Shown here piece after piece: positions 47,520 to 58,840 of a stretch of 64,000 nucleotides of DNA; the first letter of the stretch is position 1; each line of letters starts with the position of its first letter. Source of the DNA: Pyrus communis (taxonomy: Eukaryota; Streptophyta; Magnoliopsida; Rosales; Rosaceae). The stretch spans positions 4,853,060 to 4,917,059 of the forward strand of contig NC_084805.1 in assembly GCF_963583255.1 (NCBI RefSeq), read 5' to 3'. The position numbers were made by a program, and so were the translations under genes. The notes under the pieces were generated by a model. That model had not been told where the DNA came from, did not search any database, and worked only from the letters and a program-made list of their open reading frames with translations.

Positions 47520-48140
47520 ACGTAGCCAACATACAAAACGCCTTCACATTCTCCAGACTTAGCTCCATAGCCCGAGTCATATCCTCGATCACCGAGTCAG
47601 CCTGTGCTTTCTAGTTCATCGACTGCTTGATCTTTGCCCTTTTGATGAGTGCATCGTCGTGCTCCTCGTCAGCCAAGCTCTTCTGGCAGAGAAAGGACAG
47701 TGCAACGTAAATGGCGTCGAGGGCGAAGGTCTTGAATCCATGGGCGCTGAGGGTGAGGGATTTGAGGATGTGGGCGGCATCCTTGGGGTCGAGTGTGATG
47801 GCCTTTTCAACCTCGTCGAGGGTCTGCTGAGAGGGAGAGGTGGAGGAGGAGCGGGAATCGGCAGATTAGGACTAGGCGAGGAGCTGGTGGCCTTTTCAAC
47901 GTCGTCGAGGGCCTGCTGAGAGAGAGAGGTGGAGGAGGAGCGGGAGTCGGCAGATCAGGACTAGGCGAGGAGCTGGGTGCCGTAGACGAAGTGGCGGTTG
48001 GCTTGGGCAACTGTTTTGTTACAAAAGCGGTGCCAGAGTTATGCGAGGAACTTTTGGGGATGTTGTGGATGGAGAGGAAGGCAACAACGACGAGGATGAT
48101 TAGGCCAGCTTGGAGGAGAATGTCCTTCACGATTCGGGAA
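47520..48140 (-). pseudogene. Captured fragment of a TPR-protein gene
   Basis: On the minus strand it encodes a membrane segment (DILLQAGLIILVVVAFL), then across frameshifts A-N-R-H-F-V-Y-G-T-Q-L-L-A, ALDDVEKA, ITLDPKDAAHILKSL, DEEHDDALIKRAKIKQSMN and S-V-I-E-D-M-T-R-A-M-E-L-S to K-A-F-C-M-L. This matches, from memory, a plant family of about 300 residues with one N-terminal membrane helix followed by TPR repeats. At least two stops and several frameshifts make it non-coding. It ends inside the MULE arms. Confidence 0.72.
47800..47977 (-). repeat. 89-bp tandem duplication in the captured TPR fragment
   Basis: GGCCTTTTCAAC.TCGTCGAG begins at 47800 and at 47889, and the 89-bp units are nearly identical. 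The length is not a multiple of three, so the duplication breaks the reading frame. Confidence 0.9.
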
Positions 48141-48918
48141 TGATAGATCGGTGCCGATTCTTCTGTTTACGAATTAATGTATCATAATTGGGATTGAAGG
48201 AAATCCATGAGTGGGTGTTTAGGAGTTGGGTTAACTGTTAAGGGAGGACTGGGAGATACGTGGGGGGAGGGGAATTAGGAAGGGTAAGGTAGGGAGGGAA
48301 GGGGAAGGCTGAGGTGGAGATCAAAGGGTGAGAGAAAATCATTTTTTTTAATTTTTATTAAATTTTTGATATCCACGTGGGCTCATATTGACACGTGTCG
48401 TTCAATCATTGTCTACATGAACATCACTTCATTAGTTAACAGAGATTTTGACGAAAAACTTAACAGATATATGAAAGTATCCTAAAATTATGACTTTAGG
48501 TATCAAACTAGAACGAAAAAAAAACTTAATGTATGAAATGTTAAAAACCAATAAACTTTAGAGTTATAAACTAAGATTAACCCAATTTTTTTATTACGCA
48601 TTAGAACATTGACTACCCAATCAATGGCAAAATTTGCCTTTTTGGTGGGTTGTATGAGATTAGGCCTTAGGGAACGAATGGATTGGTAACAATTGGTTAG
48701 GCTTTGTAAGACAAGATTTGTAACATTAACTCATGTATAAGGATAGATAACATAACCTACTCTATTATGAATTCATAACACATCACGTCTAGCTCACATT
48801 TTGACACAACAAACAATGAACTGAACTCAAGTCCATTTTAACTGTTTCCAACCTATTCTGACCATTCCACCAAACAGGCGGATTGAATTGCTACAAAAAG
48901 CGATTGATCATAATATTA

Positions 48919-49066
48919 GGGGTGTGCTATTCACACATCATTTTTTACTTCTCACACACCCCTTGTTAGTTTATGTCCGTTGATCATCTTCAATTCATCC
49001 GATCCCACGACCGAAAATTAAAAAAATGTGTGAGAAGTAAAAAATGGTATGTAGATATCACATCCC
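48919..49066. mobile_element. 148-bp MITE, copy 2 of the family at 8049
   Basis: GGGGTGTGCTATTCACACAT and TTTTTACTTCTCACACACC at the left are mirrored at the right. TAATATTA flanks both sides (48911-48918, 49067-49074). It is the same family and size as the copy in TAF14B intron 5. Confidence 0.88.
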
Positions 49067-49369
49067 TAATATTAAAATTTCGGAGCATTCAATATGACGA
49101 GGCATTGTGGCCACACCCTACTATAAGACATAGAATGAGTATTAATTTATCAATTTTCCCAATTGAATATGCTTGCTTTTGTTGAAATGTTTGCAACAAT
49201 AACTAATAGTTTAACCAATCATGATTTTATGAACTTTCTTTTAAAGATAATCTTTGAATGAATACAAAAATGTGAGCAGCTTCCATCATGAGATTCAATT
49301 GCAACCCCACAAAATGGTTAGCACCAATTAACTTAGCAGTACTTGAGCCGTTGAGCACATCTGCTTTTG

Positions 49370-49870
49370 ATATTAAGTATAAATTATTAGAGGAAATAAT
49401 AGTAATGGTTTCTCAATTTTAACTTAGTTGGAGTAATGATTTTTTAATTAAAAATTCATCATTATTTGTCTCTTAAGTCATCAAAACATGCAGCTATGGT
49501 TCTTTTCATGAACTCCGTTAGAATTTCCGTTAAAATAAGTCACGTACTACGCAGGTGAGGCTGAATTAATAGGCAAATATAGAAAACCAAATAAGAAAAC
49601 TTGTAGTAATGGTTTCTCAATTTTAACCAAATTAGAACAATAATCCCTCAATTCTAACCCAATTGTAGCAGTGGTCCTTCCAACATAACTCATTTTGATG
49701 GAATTCTGATAAAGTTGACGAAATGACTACAGTTGCATGTTGTAATAAGTTAAGTGATCAACGGTCATGAATTTTTAGTTTAGGAACCATTGCTCCTATA
49801 GAGTTGAAATTGAGAGATCATGGCTACAACTTTCTTAAATTATTATTTTGTGCTACAATTTTATTTACGG
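49370..49870. repeat. Degenerate repeated phrases, no gene
   Basis: GTAATGGTTTCTCAATTTTAAC occurs at 49402 and 49604, with weaker inverted relatives near 49780-49830. This suggests an old fold-back element of unclear borders. Confidence 0.4.
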
Positions 49871-50323
49871 TAAAGAGTAAGAGAATAATTATTTTTTAAC
49901 ACATTATTTACGAGATTCGAACTTAATACGATAAAGGTAAAGTTTAGGGATTACATGAAAGAACTTCCGTAAATTAACTAGATCTCTTCCAGTATAAAAG
50001 TATGTTAAAGACTATAGAAATTAGAAACAACTAATAAGAACAAAAAAATATTAATCTACCTTTGAATTACTACAACTATAATAGATTAGATATCAAACAT
50101 TTAATTTGTTGAATATTTATATCCTGAAATTCTACAATAATACACAAATTAACCACTCCTAATCCAGTCTTTACCAAAAATAATTAAAAAAATAATTAGT
50201 TAACTCATAGAGTAGTCGCCAGTAGTCAGTACTTGTAGTCCATTTAACTCGGAAACTCGGCTGAGTCGTCTCAACTCGACCCGCTCCACTGAAAGCCCCG
50301 CACCTAATTAACATACAGATTTA

Positions 50324-50764
50324 TCAGCCAACCCAAGCGCGAAGCAACGGCCCAGATTCACCCAAATACTCAAGCTGGTTCAAAGCATCCCCGTGGCAGC
50401 GTCTCTGGAGATCCTCCACGTTCAAGAATCGCCCGGAGTTACCAGACTCGGACCGGGCCAGGACCCGAAGAACCTCTTCGAAAAACGACTCGTCGCATGG
50501 GATGGCCAAGGGGCCCTTGTTGGCGAAGCCGTACTCCTCCTCGGCCTCTACTAGAAGCTTCTGGAAGATAGGGTGGTTCAGGTACGTCGCGCGCACGATA
50601 AACCGCTTGTAGCTGCTTCCCACGCAGACCGCAACGTGTCCTGAGGGGACGTCGGACGGCGCGCGAGCTGCCGTGAGGCGGGCCTTCTTGTGCCAGCGTT
50701 GTAGCATTTGACGGATTCTAACAATGCGTCGAAGTTTGTTGCATTTGCTGATCGCCGGCGACAT
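50324..50764 (-). CDS. SAUR protein of the SAUR49/52/53 type
   Basis: Intronless 146-residue SAUR on the minus strand. A basic N-terminus (KLRRIVRIRQMLQRWHKKAR, residues 10-29) precedes the SAUR core at 38-108: DVPSGHVAVCVGSSYKRFIV, ATYLNHPIFQKLLVEAEEEY, GFANKGPLAIPCDESFFEEV. A C-terminal tail with LQRRCHG and LGESGPLL follows. The tail and basic start place it with the Arabidopsis SAUR49/52/53/69 clade as I recall. Members are auxin- or light-regulated growth regulators; this clade is less studied than SAUR19 or SAUR50 groups. Codon use is strikingly GC-rich against its AT-rich surroundings. The ATG is the first in frame and sits 87 bp from a TATA box. Confidence 0.95.
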   Translation of the reverse strand: MSPAISKCNKLRRIVRIRQMLQRWHKKARLTAARAPSDVPSGHVAVCVGSSYKRFIVRATYLNHPIFQKLLVEAEEEYGFANKGPLAIPCDESFFEEVLRVLARSESGNSGRFLNVEDLQRRCHGDALNQLEYLGESGPLLRAWVG

Positions 50765-50850
50765 ATTGCCGGAAAGAGTTGGAAAGAATGGTAGTTGCTT
50801 AAAAGGAGGTAATGGCGATGATGGGGGTACGAGTATTTGTTGGTGGGAGG

Positions 50851-50856
50851 TTTATA
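50851..50856 (-). promoter_or_regulatory. TATA box of the minus-strand SAUR gene
   Basis: The minus strand reads CCCATATAAACC, with TATAAA at 50851-50856, a good distance upstream of the ATG at 50764. Confidence 0.65.
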
Positions 50857-53800
50857 TGGGAGGTGGAGAAGTGAAATGGCCCTGGAGTTGGAGATAATTA
50901 CGGGATTGTGGCTGTTGTTAAAGTTGTTGTCAAGGCCATGTGATGGGTAGAAAGGAAAGTTGACATGATAACATGGGATTAGCGCACTGAAGTCTTCAGT
51001 TTACTGATAGATGTGCCACGCCTTTGAGAATCTCACTAGATAAATGCTTGATTGGCTCCTGACATAGGAAAAAATAGACGGAGGCAGATCCCTCCTATTA
51101 TCATGCCCTTTCTATCTCTTTTTATATTGTGCGGTCACGGTTAAGTTACGTTAATATTTTATATTAATTTTTTAATAAAAATAATAAGATAAAAAATAAT
51201 AAAAATATAAAATATTAATGTGATTTAATTATAATCGTATAAATACAAGAGAATGAAAAAGGCATCGTAAAAAAAGGACAGACAATCTGCCTCCAAAATA
51301 GACATGCTTGATTTGGGGGAAAGAGTTGCCTACACGGCTATTGCTGTACGAACTGCGACGATATAGACGTTTGTTATTATTATTAGATGTCGAAATTATA
51401 TTTTGGTTTTGGACTCTTCTTCACGTATAACAGTGTTAACATTCACCGTAATTATTAAAATTTACACTTTTTGAGGTTATATAGTAGTGGTAAAGTTACA
51501 GTTAATGATATAGAATGATGTTGTTATCACTTTAATAAATCTGGTCTTCACGTTATGGACTTCCCATAACACTGTTAATGTGGATAATTATATTTAGACT
51601 TGATTGCATTACATTACCAACGTTGATGGTTATATCATGCACACCTTATTACATTATAGAGGTGGACTATTATTAGAGACGTCGTGAAGTAATTACACAT
51701 CATCGTTAGTCACTTACCTTCATATCTTATAGTGTTGCAACATGAAGTACATTATTCAACGTCAGAATTACAAGAAAGATAAAGTTACACTATAATCGTT
51801 AACATTGACGCTCTATGGATACACAATGAAGATAAGGTTAGAGTTTATAACACACATTGATGTTGTTATTACTGGAATAAGGTGGTTGTGTAACTTGTGG
51901 ACGTTCTATTACACTTTCAAGATAGGTTATGATGCAATTGGTTTACACTACAAACGTTGACATTTAAGAGTCGGATACCATTTTTCTTTGGTTAAAGGAT
52001 ACCGTAAGCTAACCCATGAAAAAAAACTAATGTAATTGTGTTAATCCTGATTAAAAAAAAATATATTATGTTATTGATATAAAATATTTTATAGTGACAT
52101 GTCTAATGTAAATAAGTCATCCTCGGTCGATTGGCTAAAACGAACGAAAAATGATAGGTGCATGTACTAGTAATGTGTTGCAGGGCACGAGAGAAGAAAT
52201 AAGTTTGTTTTCGGCCGATTTGGAGTATGTCATTGTCGTGGGCTTGTTCAGCGACCAACAAGCAAATATATGCAACTGGATTTTCTCTAGTTAAGTACAA
52301 GAAAAGAACAAAGAACAAAGATGGTGTTTTCCAACTACAGATGCAAGATTTTCTCAAGTTTGGTAATGTCTTGCAACTAACAGATGCAATGTGTTTAGGA
52401 AGGTTAAAAATAATATTTTATTGGGTATGGAGTCAAGTAACATGAAAGTGTATGTGAACTTTATATCAAATATATTTATGTCTGGTTTGGTGGTCAAAAT
52501 TAGAGCACTTCAATTAAATTGGACTAGAGTCATGTTTTATATTTGATAAATTTCTGTTCAATTCTATTGAAATAGATGTGAAATATAAAATCGAACGCTA
52601 CGTAAATGTATGTTGACATTATAATTTAGTAAAAATATTTCCATCATTAGATTTAAAGCAGGTTTTTTAGCCAAAATGATTACTGAGATTAGCATAACTC
52701 CCCAATTTGGTTCTTGAGATTTGAAATCGATAGAAGTGGTCCGTGAGTTTGTCCACCGTCAATCCTTTTGGTTATTTTGTGAAAAATCTCTATTAAATAA
52801 GGACCATAATGAAAAAAATACCAAATTTAATGAATTTTAAATTCAATGATCAATCCTCCAATTAAGTCATAGTGAAGGGACTATTGATTCAATTTTCTCA
52901 ATTTAGTAGACAATTTTTGGTATTTTTAAATCCTACCAACATTTATAAGCTTGACAATTTTGTTTTGTATCCTCCTGCCCATGTTTATGTAATGATATGA
53001 TCCGATTATATTCTCTGTGTCGAGGAAATAGAACATGTTTACAATTAATGAAGTGCATGCTAATCATTTCCAAGTGAAAAACTAAAAACTGAAAATCAAT
53101 TATTCAATAAATATTATTTATGTTGATAAATGTGTGTAGGATTTTATGCTGCGAAATACCATGTGCATGATGAAATAAATAAACCCACAAAATAATATAA
53201 TAAGATACCAATTAATTAATAAGTTAATTAATTATTCAAGTTAGTTTTGGCAACTTAATTATTAGGAGGAGGAGGAGCATGACATGAGACATCGGTCTTA
53301 ACTTGTAGTGTTAACTGATCCACCAAACAGGCTCTGATCAACAAGATTTTCTCCCAAACAAAAATCAACACACACTTCTTTATGCATGCATGGCATCAAT
53401 TAAATATTTTAATGCAAAAATACCTGCTACGTACATCGAAAGTTATAAACCCTTCTTCTCTCCCTTTGAATTTGCAGTGCCTCAGTGCTACAAGTGCAAA
53501 GACAAACACTAAATTAAAGATCATTTCCTGATTAGCCATTTCCTTTTGCATTTTTATATTTGATATGATTCGATTAGAAAGCTAACTGTTTTGTGTTTGC
53601 AGTTGAATGGACCACATGGTATCAAAATTTTATATGCACATACTTATTGAGTAGAGCACAAGTAGGAAGTAAGTTATACCTAATACTCATTTAACCACAC
53701 ATTCAATTTTGGAATATTGAAAATCAAGGTTAGATCAATTGATCACAATAGTATAGCTGCTTTTTTTTTTTTTTTTGTGCTTTTGAATCCAATGAAATAT

Positions 53801-54380
53801 TTACACTAAAGGGAATAAATTAATATCAAACCCGCTATCCACGAAATTCAAATATAAGACTTCTTATTTACAAGTAAATAGAGAATATATACTACTGCAC
53901 CGTAGTACTTTGTGAGTTTTGAAAACAAAAGAAAAAATTGAAAAACGAAATGAAAAATATGATTCGATCCCTCTCTCCTAATAAACAATAAACAGAAATA
54001 TTATGCGACTCTAAATAAATAAATGAGTGCTTGAACTTTAATCAGTAGAAACTTTGAAAATTCTTGGTGTGGTGCTTAGTGCTTAAGTCCACAAATATAT
54101 ATTAATTAAGCATGAAATGGAAGGATATAATTTTGTTGTGGCGCTTTTTGTTTTTTCCCTAACCCCATTGAGCTCTTGTCGACCACTATCTTTTTATCAC
54201 AGTAATATTGATTAAAATAGTACAATATTGAAGATTTAGGAAAATATGCTCCAATTTGGGGGGTGATTAATTAGCTGGGGTAAATATGGAGTCAAAGGAT
54301 ATATTTGAAAGTTCAACTACAAAAGTTAAATAAATAAATATTGGAATGGAAAATCGGGTAGTCAAACTTTCATCTCAGCA
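50857..54380. other. Intergenic, nothing firm
   Basis: AT-rich with no supported gene. 53800-53910 resembles, inverted, the SINE-like relics at 43370 and 43966. A poly(T) run lies at 53761-53776. The stretch 52640-52960 has the look of an old fold-back but no arms I can align. Confidence 0.45.
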
Positions 54381-54520
54381 TTTTTTAAAAGAATTGTTAT
54401 TAGCATTCTAAAAATCTCATTTGGCACTTCAAATTTTCTATAATTAGAAGGAAAAAAAAACACTTATAAAGAGTATAGAATGAGATTTTCAGAATGCTAA
54501 TAAGAGTTCTCTTAAAAAAA
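54381..54520. mobile_element. 140-bp fold-back MITE
   Basis: Arms TTGTTATTAGCATTCTAAAAATCTCATT and the inverse AATGAGATTTTCAGAATGCTAATAAGAG face each other around TATAATTAGAAGGAAAAAAA. Related sequence occurs at 61085-61205 and 61525-61610. Confidence 0.75.
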
Positions 54521-55149
54521 CATATTAAAACCTATTTTTGTCAAGTGTTACTTTAAACAGGTACGTTGGTATTGGTATTGTGACGTTTCGTATAACACAA
54601 TATTGTTTAAAGAAAAATTTCCATAAAGTGTTGTATTATTAGTGCTAAACTTCACAACGAATGTACTAGTGTCATTCATGTCTTTTCCGACACAAACTTA
54701 TACCTTATTTTTAAACATTGCAATTCATACATCAACTTACGAATTCGTTGAAATATCATACCTCGTTTCCTTCTTCATCAATTTTTCTATTAACCGATGA
54801 GATGGATATTGTGTGGCCAACTCCCTTGCCTTCTAGAACTCCATGTTGCTGACATTTCCACGGTGGAGTGCGGCTAATCCCATTCGCTAAACATATCCAA
54901 AAATATCCTTTAAGTCCACCTACCATCCTTGTCTTCTCATGATTGTTCGCCACGTGGCTCCCTCATTCGCTTTCATCTCCAGCTATTTTCCCTTCCTATT
55001 TTATCTCCCCTAGAAAATCTAAAAAACCCTAAAGAATTTCAGAGCAAAAAAAACAAAAAAAAACTTGAAACTTGATCCTTTTTTAATTCTTGAGTTTTGC
55101 ATGAAAATGTGGAGGTTTCTGAAGCGGGATTGAAAGAGGAGGTGGTTGA

Positions 55150-55605
55150 GAATGCGCTTCTGAATTTTCAGACGAAGTGGGAGATGCAGGCGTTGAGAAG
55201 GCAGGAAGCAGGAGGAGAAAAAAAGGCAGGACAAAATGATTCCTAAGTGGAAGACCAATCGAGAGAACGAAGATGAATGTGAATGTGAATATGAATTTGA
55301 GCAACAAATTGAGCTGCGCTACCCGGTTCAACAACTGGGTTAGTACCCATACCCGCCGCTCCAGTTCGTTCCATACATGAACGGGTCATCGTATCTCCAT
55401 GCTATTGTTAAACTTGGCAGCGCATCTCCGTTGTCCCTTGCTCAAATTCAAAGTCACATTCACATTCGTCTTCGTTCTCTCTTTCTTCATCGTCGGCTAC
55501 TCCTCCACCTGGGAATCATTTCGCCACAAGCTTTCCTTCTCCTCCCGCTTTCTCTTCGCTTCCTGCCTTCTCAATTCTTCCATCTCCCATTTCATCTGGG
55601 GATAC
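55150..55605. repeat. Inverted pair of gene-like segments inside the fold-back
   Basis: On the minus strand the left segment, and on the plus strand the right one, share TTGCTCAAATTCA, CACATTCACATTC, TCTTCGTTCTCTC, GGAATCATTT and CTTCCTGCCTTCTCAA. Both could encode a leucine/phenylalanine-rich hydrophobic peptide (FTFTFIFVLS / VTFTFVFVLS). The composition differs from the surroundings, suggesting a captured gene piece; I cannot identify the gene. Confidence 0.55.
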
Positions 55606-55628
55606 GGGGGATATTTTGGATATATTTA

Positions 55629-56521
55629 GGATCCGTTTACTAATCCGTAATCAAAATAGGTGGAATTGGATTAAAGGGGAATTGAATTGAGGAGAATTGA
55701 AATCCAGATTTCCATTAAAGCTATTTACTACAATTTTCTAGAATTGGAGTATAAATGGTCTTGTTTAAATATAAATTGTTTACTAATTCATTTGAATCGG
55801 AATGAAAATTTGTATGATTACTAAAATGCCCTTTATCATAAATAAATGTTTTATAAGAACTTATAGGAAATCAAGTCAATTGATATAAAATTAAAAACAA
55901 AAAACTAACCAACCAAACCCCAACCCAACCGTTCTCTCTATCTCTGCCTCAATCATCTTTCAACAATTTGAAATTCACGGTGGGTTTGAGGCCTATGGGA
56001 AGTGCTGGTTGTGATGATGTAGTTTCTTTGAAGTTTAGTTTACGAGGTATTTCATGTTGATTTGAATGTGAGGAGTTTGGTTTTTAGCATTGTGTTAAAA
56101 AGAAATAACTAAAATGGGTTCTTCTTCAGCTTTCGCTTGATCTTGTTTTCTGGTTGTCGTTGTTGTCTAGGAAGATGATGGTGGGTATGTGGCATTGGGA
56201 AGACAGGAAAAGGGCGGTAGTGAGGGAGAAGGAGACAGACTAGCGTTGGGCACGGGTGCTGGTTTTATCATTGGAATTTCAGCAATTATGTGAGGGCATT
56301 ATGGGTATGAAAAAGGTATTCCCCATTCCCTCATTCTTCCGGAACTAAAATACCACTTACTATCGAGGGATCCAATTCCTCCAAAGTGAGGAATTGAATT
56401 CCAAACTTTGTGTGGGTCCACCATAATTTTGATTCCTTTAAATTTAGTAAACACATGAGTGATCCGTAATCAGAATACGATTCCATGTTTTGATTCCCAC
56501 TACGTGTACGTAAATGTGCTC
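55629..56521. mobile_element. Tourist-like (PIF/Harbinger) element nested in the fold-back
   Basis: The element splits the right arm of the fold-back between ATATTTAG and GCATATGGG. TTA lies on both sides (55626-55628, 56522-56524). Ends are GGATCCGTTTAC and, inverted, GAGCACATTTAC. The TTA duplication is standard for PIF/Harbinger. No transposase is seen in the 893 bp. Confidence 0.72.
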
Positions 56522-56740
56522 TTAGCATATGGGATTAGCCACACTTTACCGTGGATATGTCAACAGTGTGGAGTTCAATGGGCGATGGAGTGGGCTCTGC
56601 GCTTACCATGCCTGCAGTTGACAAATAAATTGACAGGCTAAGAAACAAGTTCTGACATGGCAACAAATTTATAAGTTGAAGTATGATATTGTAATATTCA
56701 AAAGATGAGGTATGAGTTTGTTATATGATCCAAAATTGAG

Positions 56741-57553
56741 GTGATAAAATACAACTTTATTTACACTTTAAAAATCCTCAATGACTGCTAGTTTTTAGGT
56801 ACTTTTGCTAAAAAATTTATTCGGCCCAGTTACAAAAGTTACCAGGCCGAATGGAAAATTTGAACAGAACAATGACATTCTACTATTAACAAAAATGTTA
56901 AATCATCTTGCTCATTCATGTAGGTCAAATTTGAAACACCTCTTTTGCAGGTGAAAGTGCTAGTTAGTATCCTTTGTTTTGTTTATAAAACTAAATGAGG
57001 AGGAATTTTGGAAAAGACACACAATTTATCAATCATAATTATCAAATGTGTCATCCATTGTAGTCAAATTTAAGACATTCAACTTGTATATAAGTAGAGA
57101 GAAATATTATTAAATTGTAGCACACGTGTAATAATAAGAATTTAAGAGCAACAAAATGCACAGACAATAATAACATAATATCAAACTCATTATTCATAGA
57201 AATCAACCTTAAACCCTTGTTATCACTTAATACTGCAATTTAGTGATATTCTCCTTCAATTATAAGTAAGAGGCATTTGATTAGATTATTGTTAAAGGAA
57301 AATTTGAACCAAATTATTACTTATGAATGAAATATTTAAGCCTGGATTTAAAAAAACCGGACATTGTGCTGTCCCACAAATTATCTTCCCCCTCTTTAAA
57401 AAAAAAAAAATCGTGCCTCTTGCTCTTGCCTCGTGCAACTTTGCAATCCCTCGCTCTTAACTCAAGGCAAATTCTGCAAAGTAAGAATTCAATACAAACA
57501 GTAAAATAAAATCCAAAGAGGTGAAGAACTGGGATAGAATACAACAATCAACA
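56741..57553. other. Intergenic, RBFA upstream region
   Basis: AT-rich to about 57300, then the probable RBFA 5' UTR. I find no clear TATA box; a SINE-like relic may lie at 57200-57290. Confidence 0.45.
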
Positions 57554-58840
57554 ATGCCAAACTTGGTCCTCCACCACCCACCAACACTCACCCCCTTTCT
57601 TTCCCACCTCCCATCATCATCATCATCAAGCTTTCGAATTCGGACCCAGAAATTATCGGCCTCGCTTCCCCCAAAAAATCCTGCGGTTGTACTCCGTTGG
57701 CGGCCCAACACCATCAGGTGCATGGCCAACCCGCGCAGAGTGGTAATGGTGGCCAAGCAGATAAGGAGGGAGCTGTCTGACATGCTCATAACTGATAAGG
57801 TCTTGCAGTACGCTATTCTTCCTGAGGTTTCTTTGGGTGCTGACCGTTTCCTCTCGTCGCTAACCACCATAAGCGATGTGGAAGTCTCCACCGACTTGCA
57901 GGTACATAGTTACTTGCATATGTAATTACGTATGGTTTCTTTTTATTTCGATTCTGATATTTTGACGATGTTTTTGTGTTTTTTGTTCGATTTGTAGTGT
58001 TGGGTTTTGTGGGTTTGCTATCTTGTTTGGCCTTTCATTCTTAGTAAACTTCTGTAGCATATTTGACACTTCGTGGGTGCAAATTATATGGCTTCTTGTT
58101 TTGGTTGTCTCTGAGAGTAGCTTCCTTCAATGTTTCCGCGAAGATGGCAATGTTCATCATTTGACGAATCTTGTGGCGCTAAAATTTTAGTAAACTATAG
58201 TTTATATGTTTGCCTACAGGTGGTGAAAGTGTATGTTTCTATTTTTGGCGATGAGAGAGGGAAGGAGGTTGCCCTTGCTGGGCTAAAGTCAAAAGCCAAA
58301 TATGTCCGAGGTCAATTGGGAAGGCGTATGAAGCTGCGGTTGACTCCTGAGATACGCTTCATAGAAGATGAGTCATTAGAGAGAGGAAGCAGGGTAAACT
58401 TAATACCGTACTATTTCATATGATTATCTATATAACTGGGGACAGCAATACAATTGGTTTCTCTTGACTTTCTTCCAACTTTTTCCATGAGAGTACTTAA
58501 GTCGTTTTTGTGTGGGTGATTCTTGCATTAATTGAGGTAAAGATAAGAGATAAGTTGGTAAAAGTAAAGCCAATTGTGATTGCTCATAGAGGTTGACAAG
58601 ACTTGGTTATCAAGGTTTGGTTTGTGTACTTGTAAAATTGCTTTTGAGGTGGGTGTCAATATATGCTAATATGTCAATGGTGAACCATTTCAGGTGATTG
58701 CAATATTAGATAAGATAAAGAATGAAAGGAAAGATGAGGAAATTCAAGGTGAGGAACAATTGGAATCATCCCAGGCACCTGAGGATGACGGAGATTGGGA
58801 GGCTGATGACCCTGATGAAGACATTATATACATAAAATAG
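57554..58840 (+). CDS. RBFA: Ribosome-binding factor A, chloroplast-targeted
   Basis: Three exons (57554-57901, 58220-58393, 58694-58840) join at GT-AG sites in phase 0 to 222 codons ending in TAG. Residues 1-57 are Ser/Pro/Leu-rich with few acidic residues, typical of a plastid transit peptide. The RBFA domain (KH-like fold) spans about 60-182: NPRRVVMVAKQIRRELSDML, ISDVEVSTDLQVVKVYVSIF, LRLTPEIRFIEDESLERGSR and IAILDKI. The tail is highly acidic (DWEADDPDEDIIYIK), as in plant homologues. RBFA binds the 30S subunit late in assembly and helps process the 5' end of 16S rRNA. The first ATG giving a transit peptide was chosen; upstream codons contain no ATG in frame. It looks intact. Confidence 0.96.

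Larger units (their letters stand above)
47338..48583. mobile_element. Pack-MULE-like element with ~165-bp TIRs and a captured gene piece
   Basis: The left arm (47338-47510) reads CTAAAGTTTCTTGATTTTTAACATTTCATACATT and ends near CATTAACCGATGAAGTG. The right arm (48410-48583) is its inverted counterpart. About 900 bp between the arms is GC-rich and holds a fragment of a cellular gene, while transposase is absent. Long TIRs plus a host gene fragment are the definition of a Pack-MULE. The AT-rich flanks do not show a clean 9-bp TSD. Confidence 0.75.
54690..56740. mobile_element. Giant fold-back element with ~200-bp TIRs
   Basis: The left end (54690-54910) reads ACAAACTTATACCTTATTTT, CATACATCAACTTACGAATT, GACATTTCCACGGTGGAGTG and GGCTAATCCCAT. 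The inverse is found at the right (56524-56740) and, across a nested insertion, continues at 55605-55628. Inner parts (55150-55315 and 55437-55605) are also inverted copies of one another. Without the insertion the element is one long imperfect hairpin with a loop near 55316-55436 and a deletion in the right arm. Long TIRs suggest a MULE relative. Confidence 0.7.

Noticed and set aside
57457..57891. 144-codon minus-strand frame
   Set aside because: It is antisense to RBFA exon 1, which has clear family homology on the plus strand.
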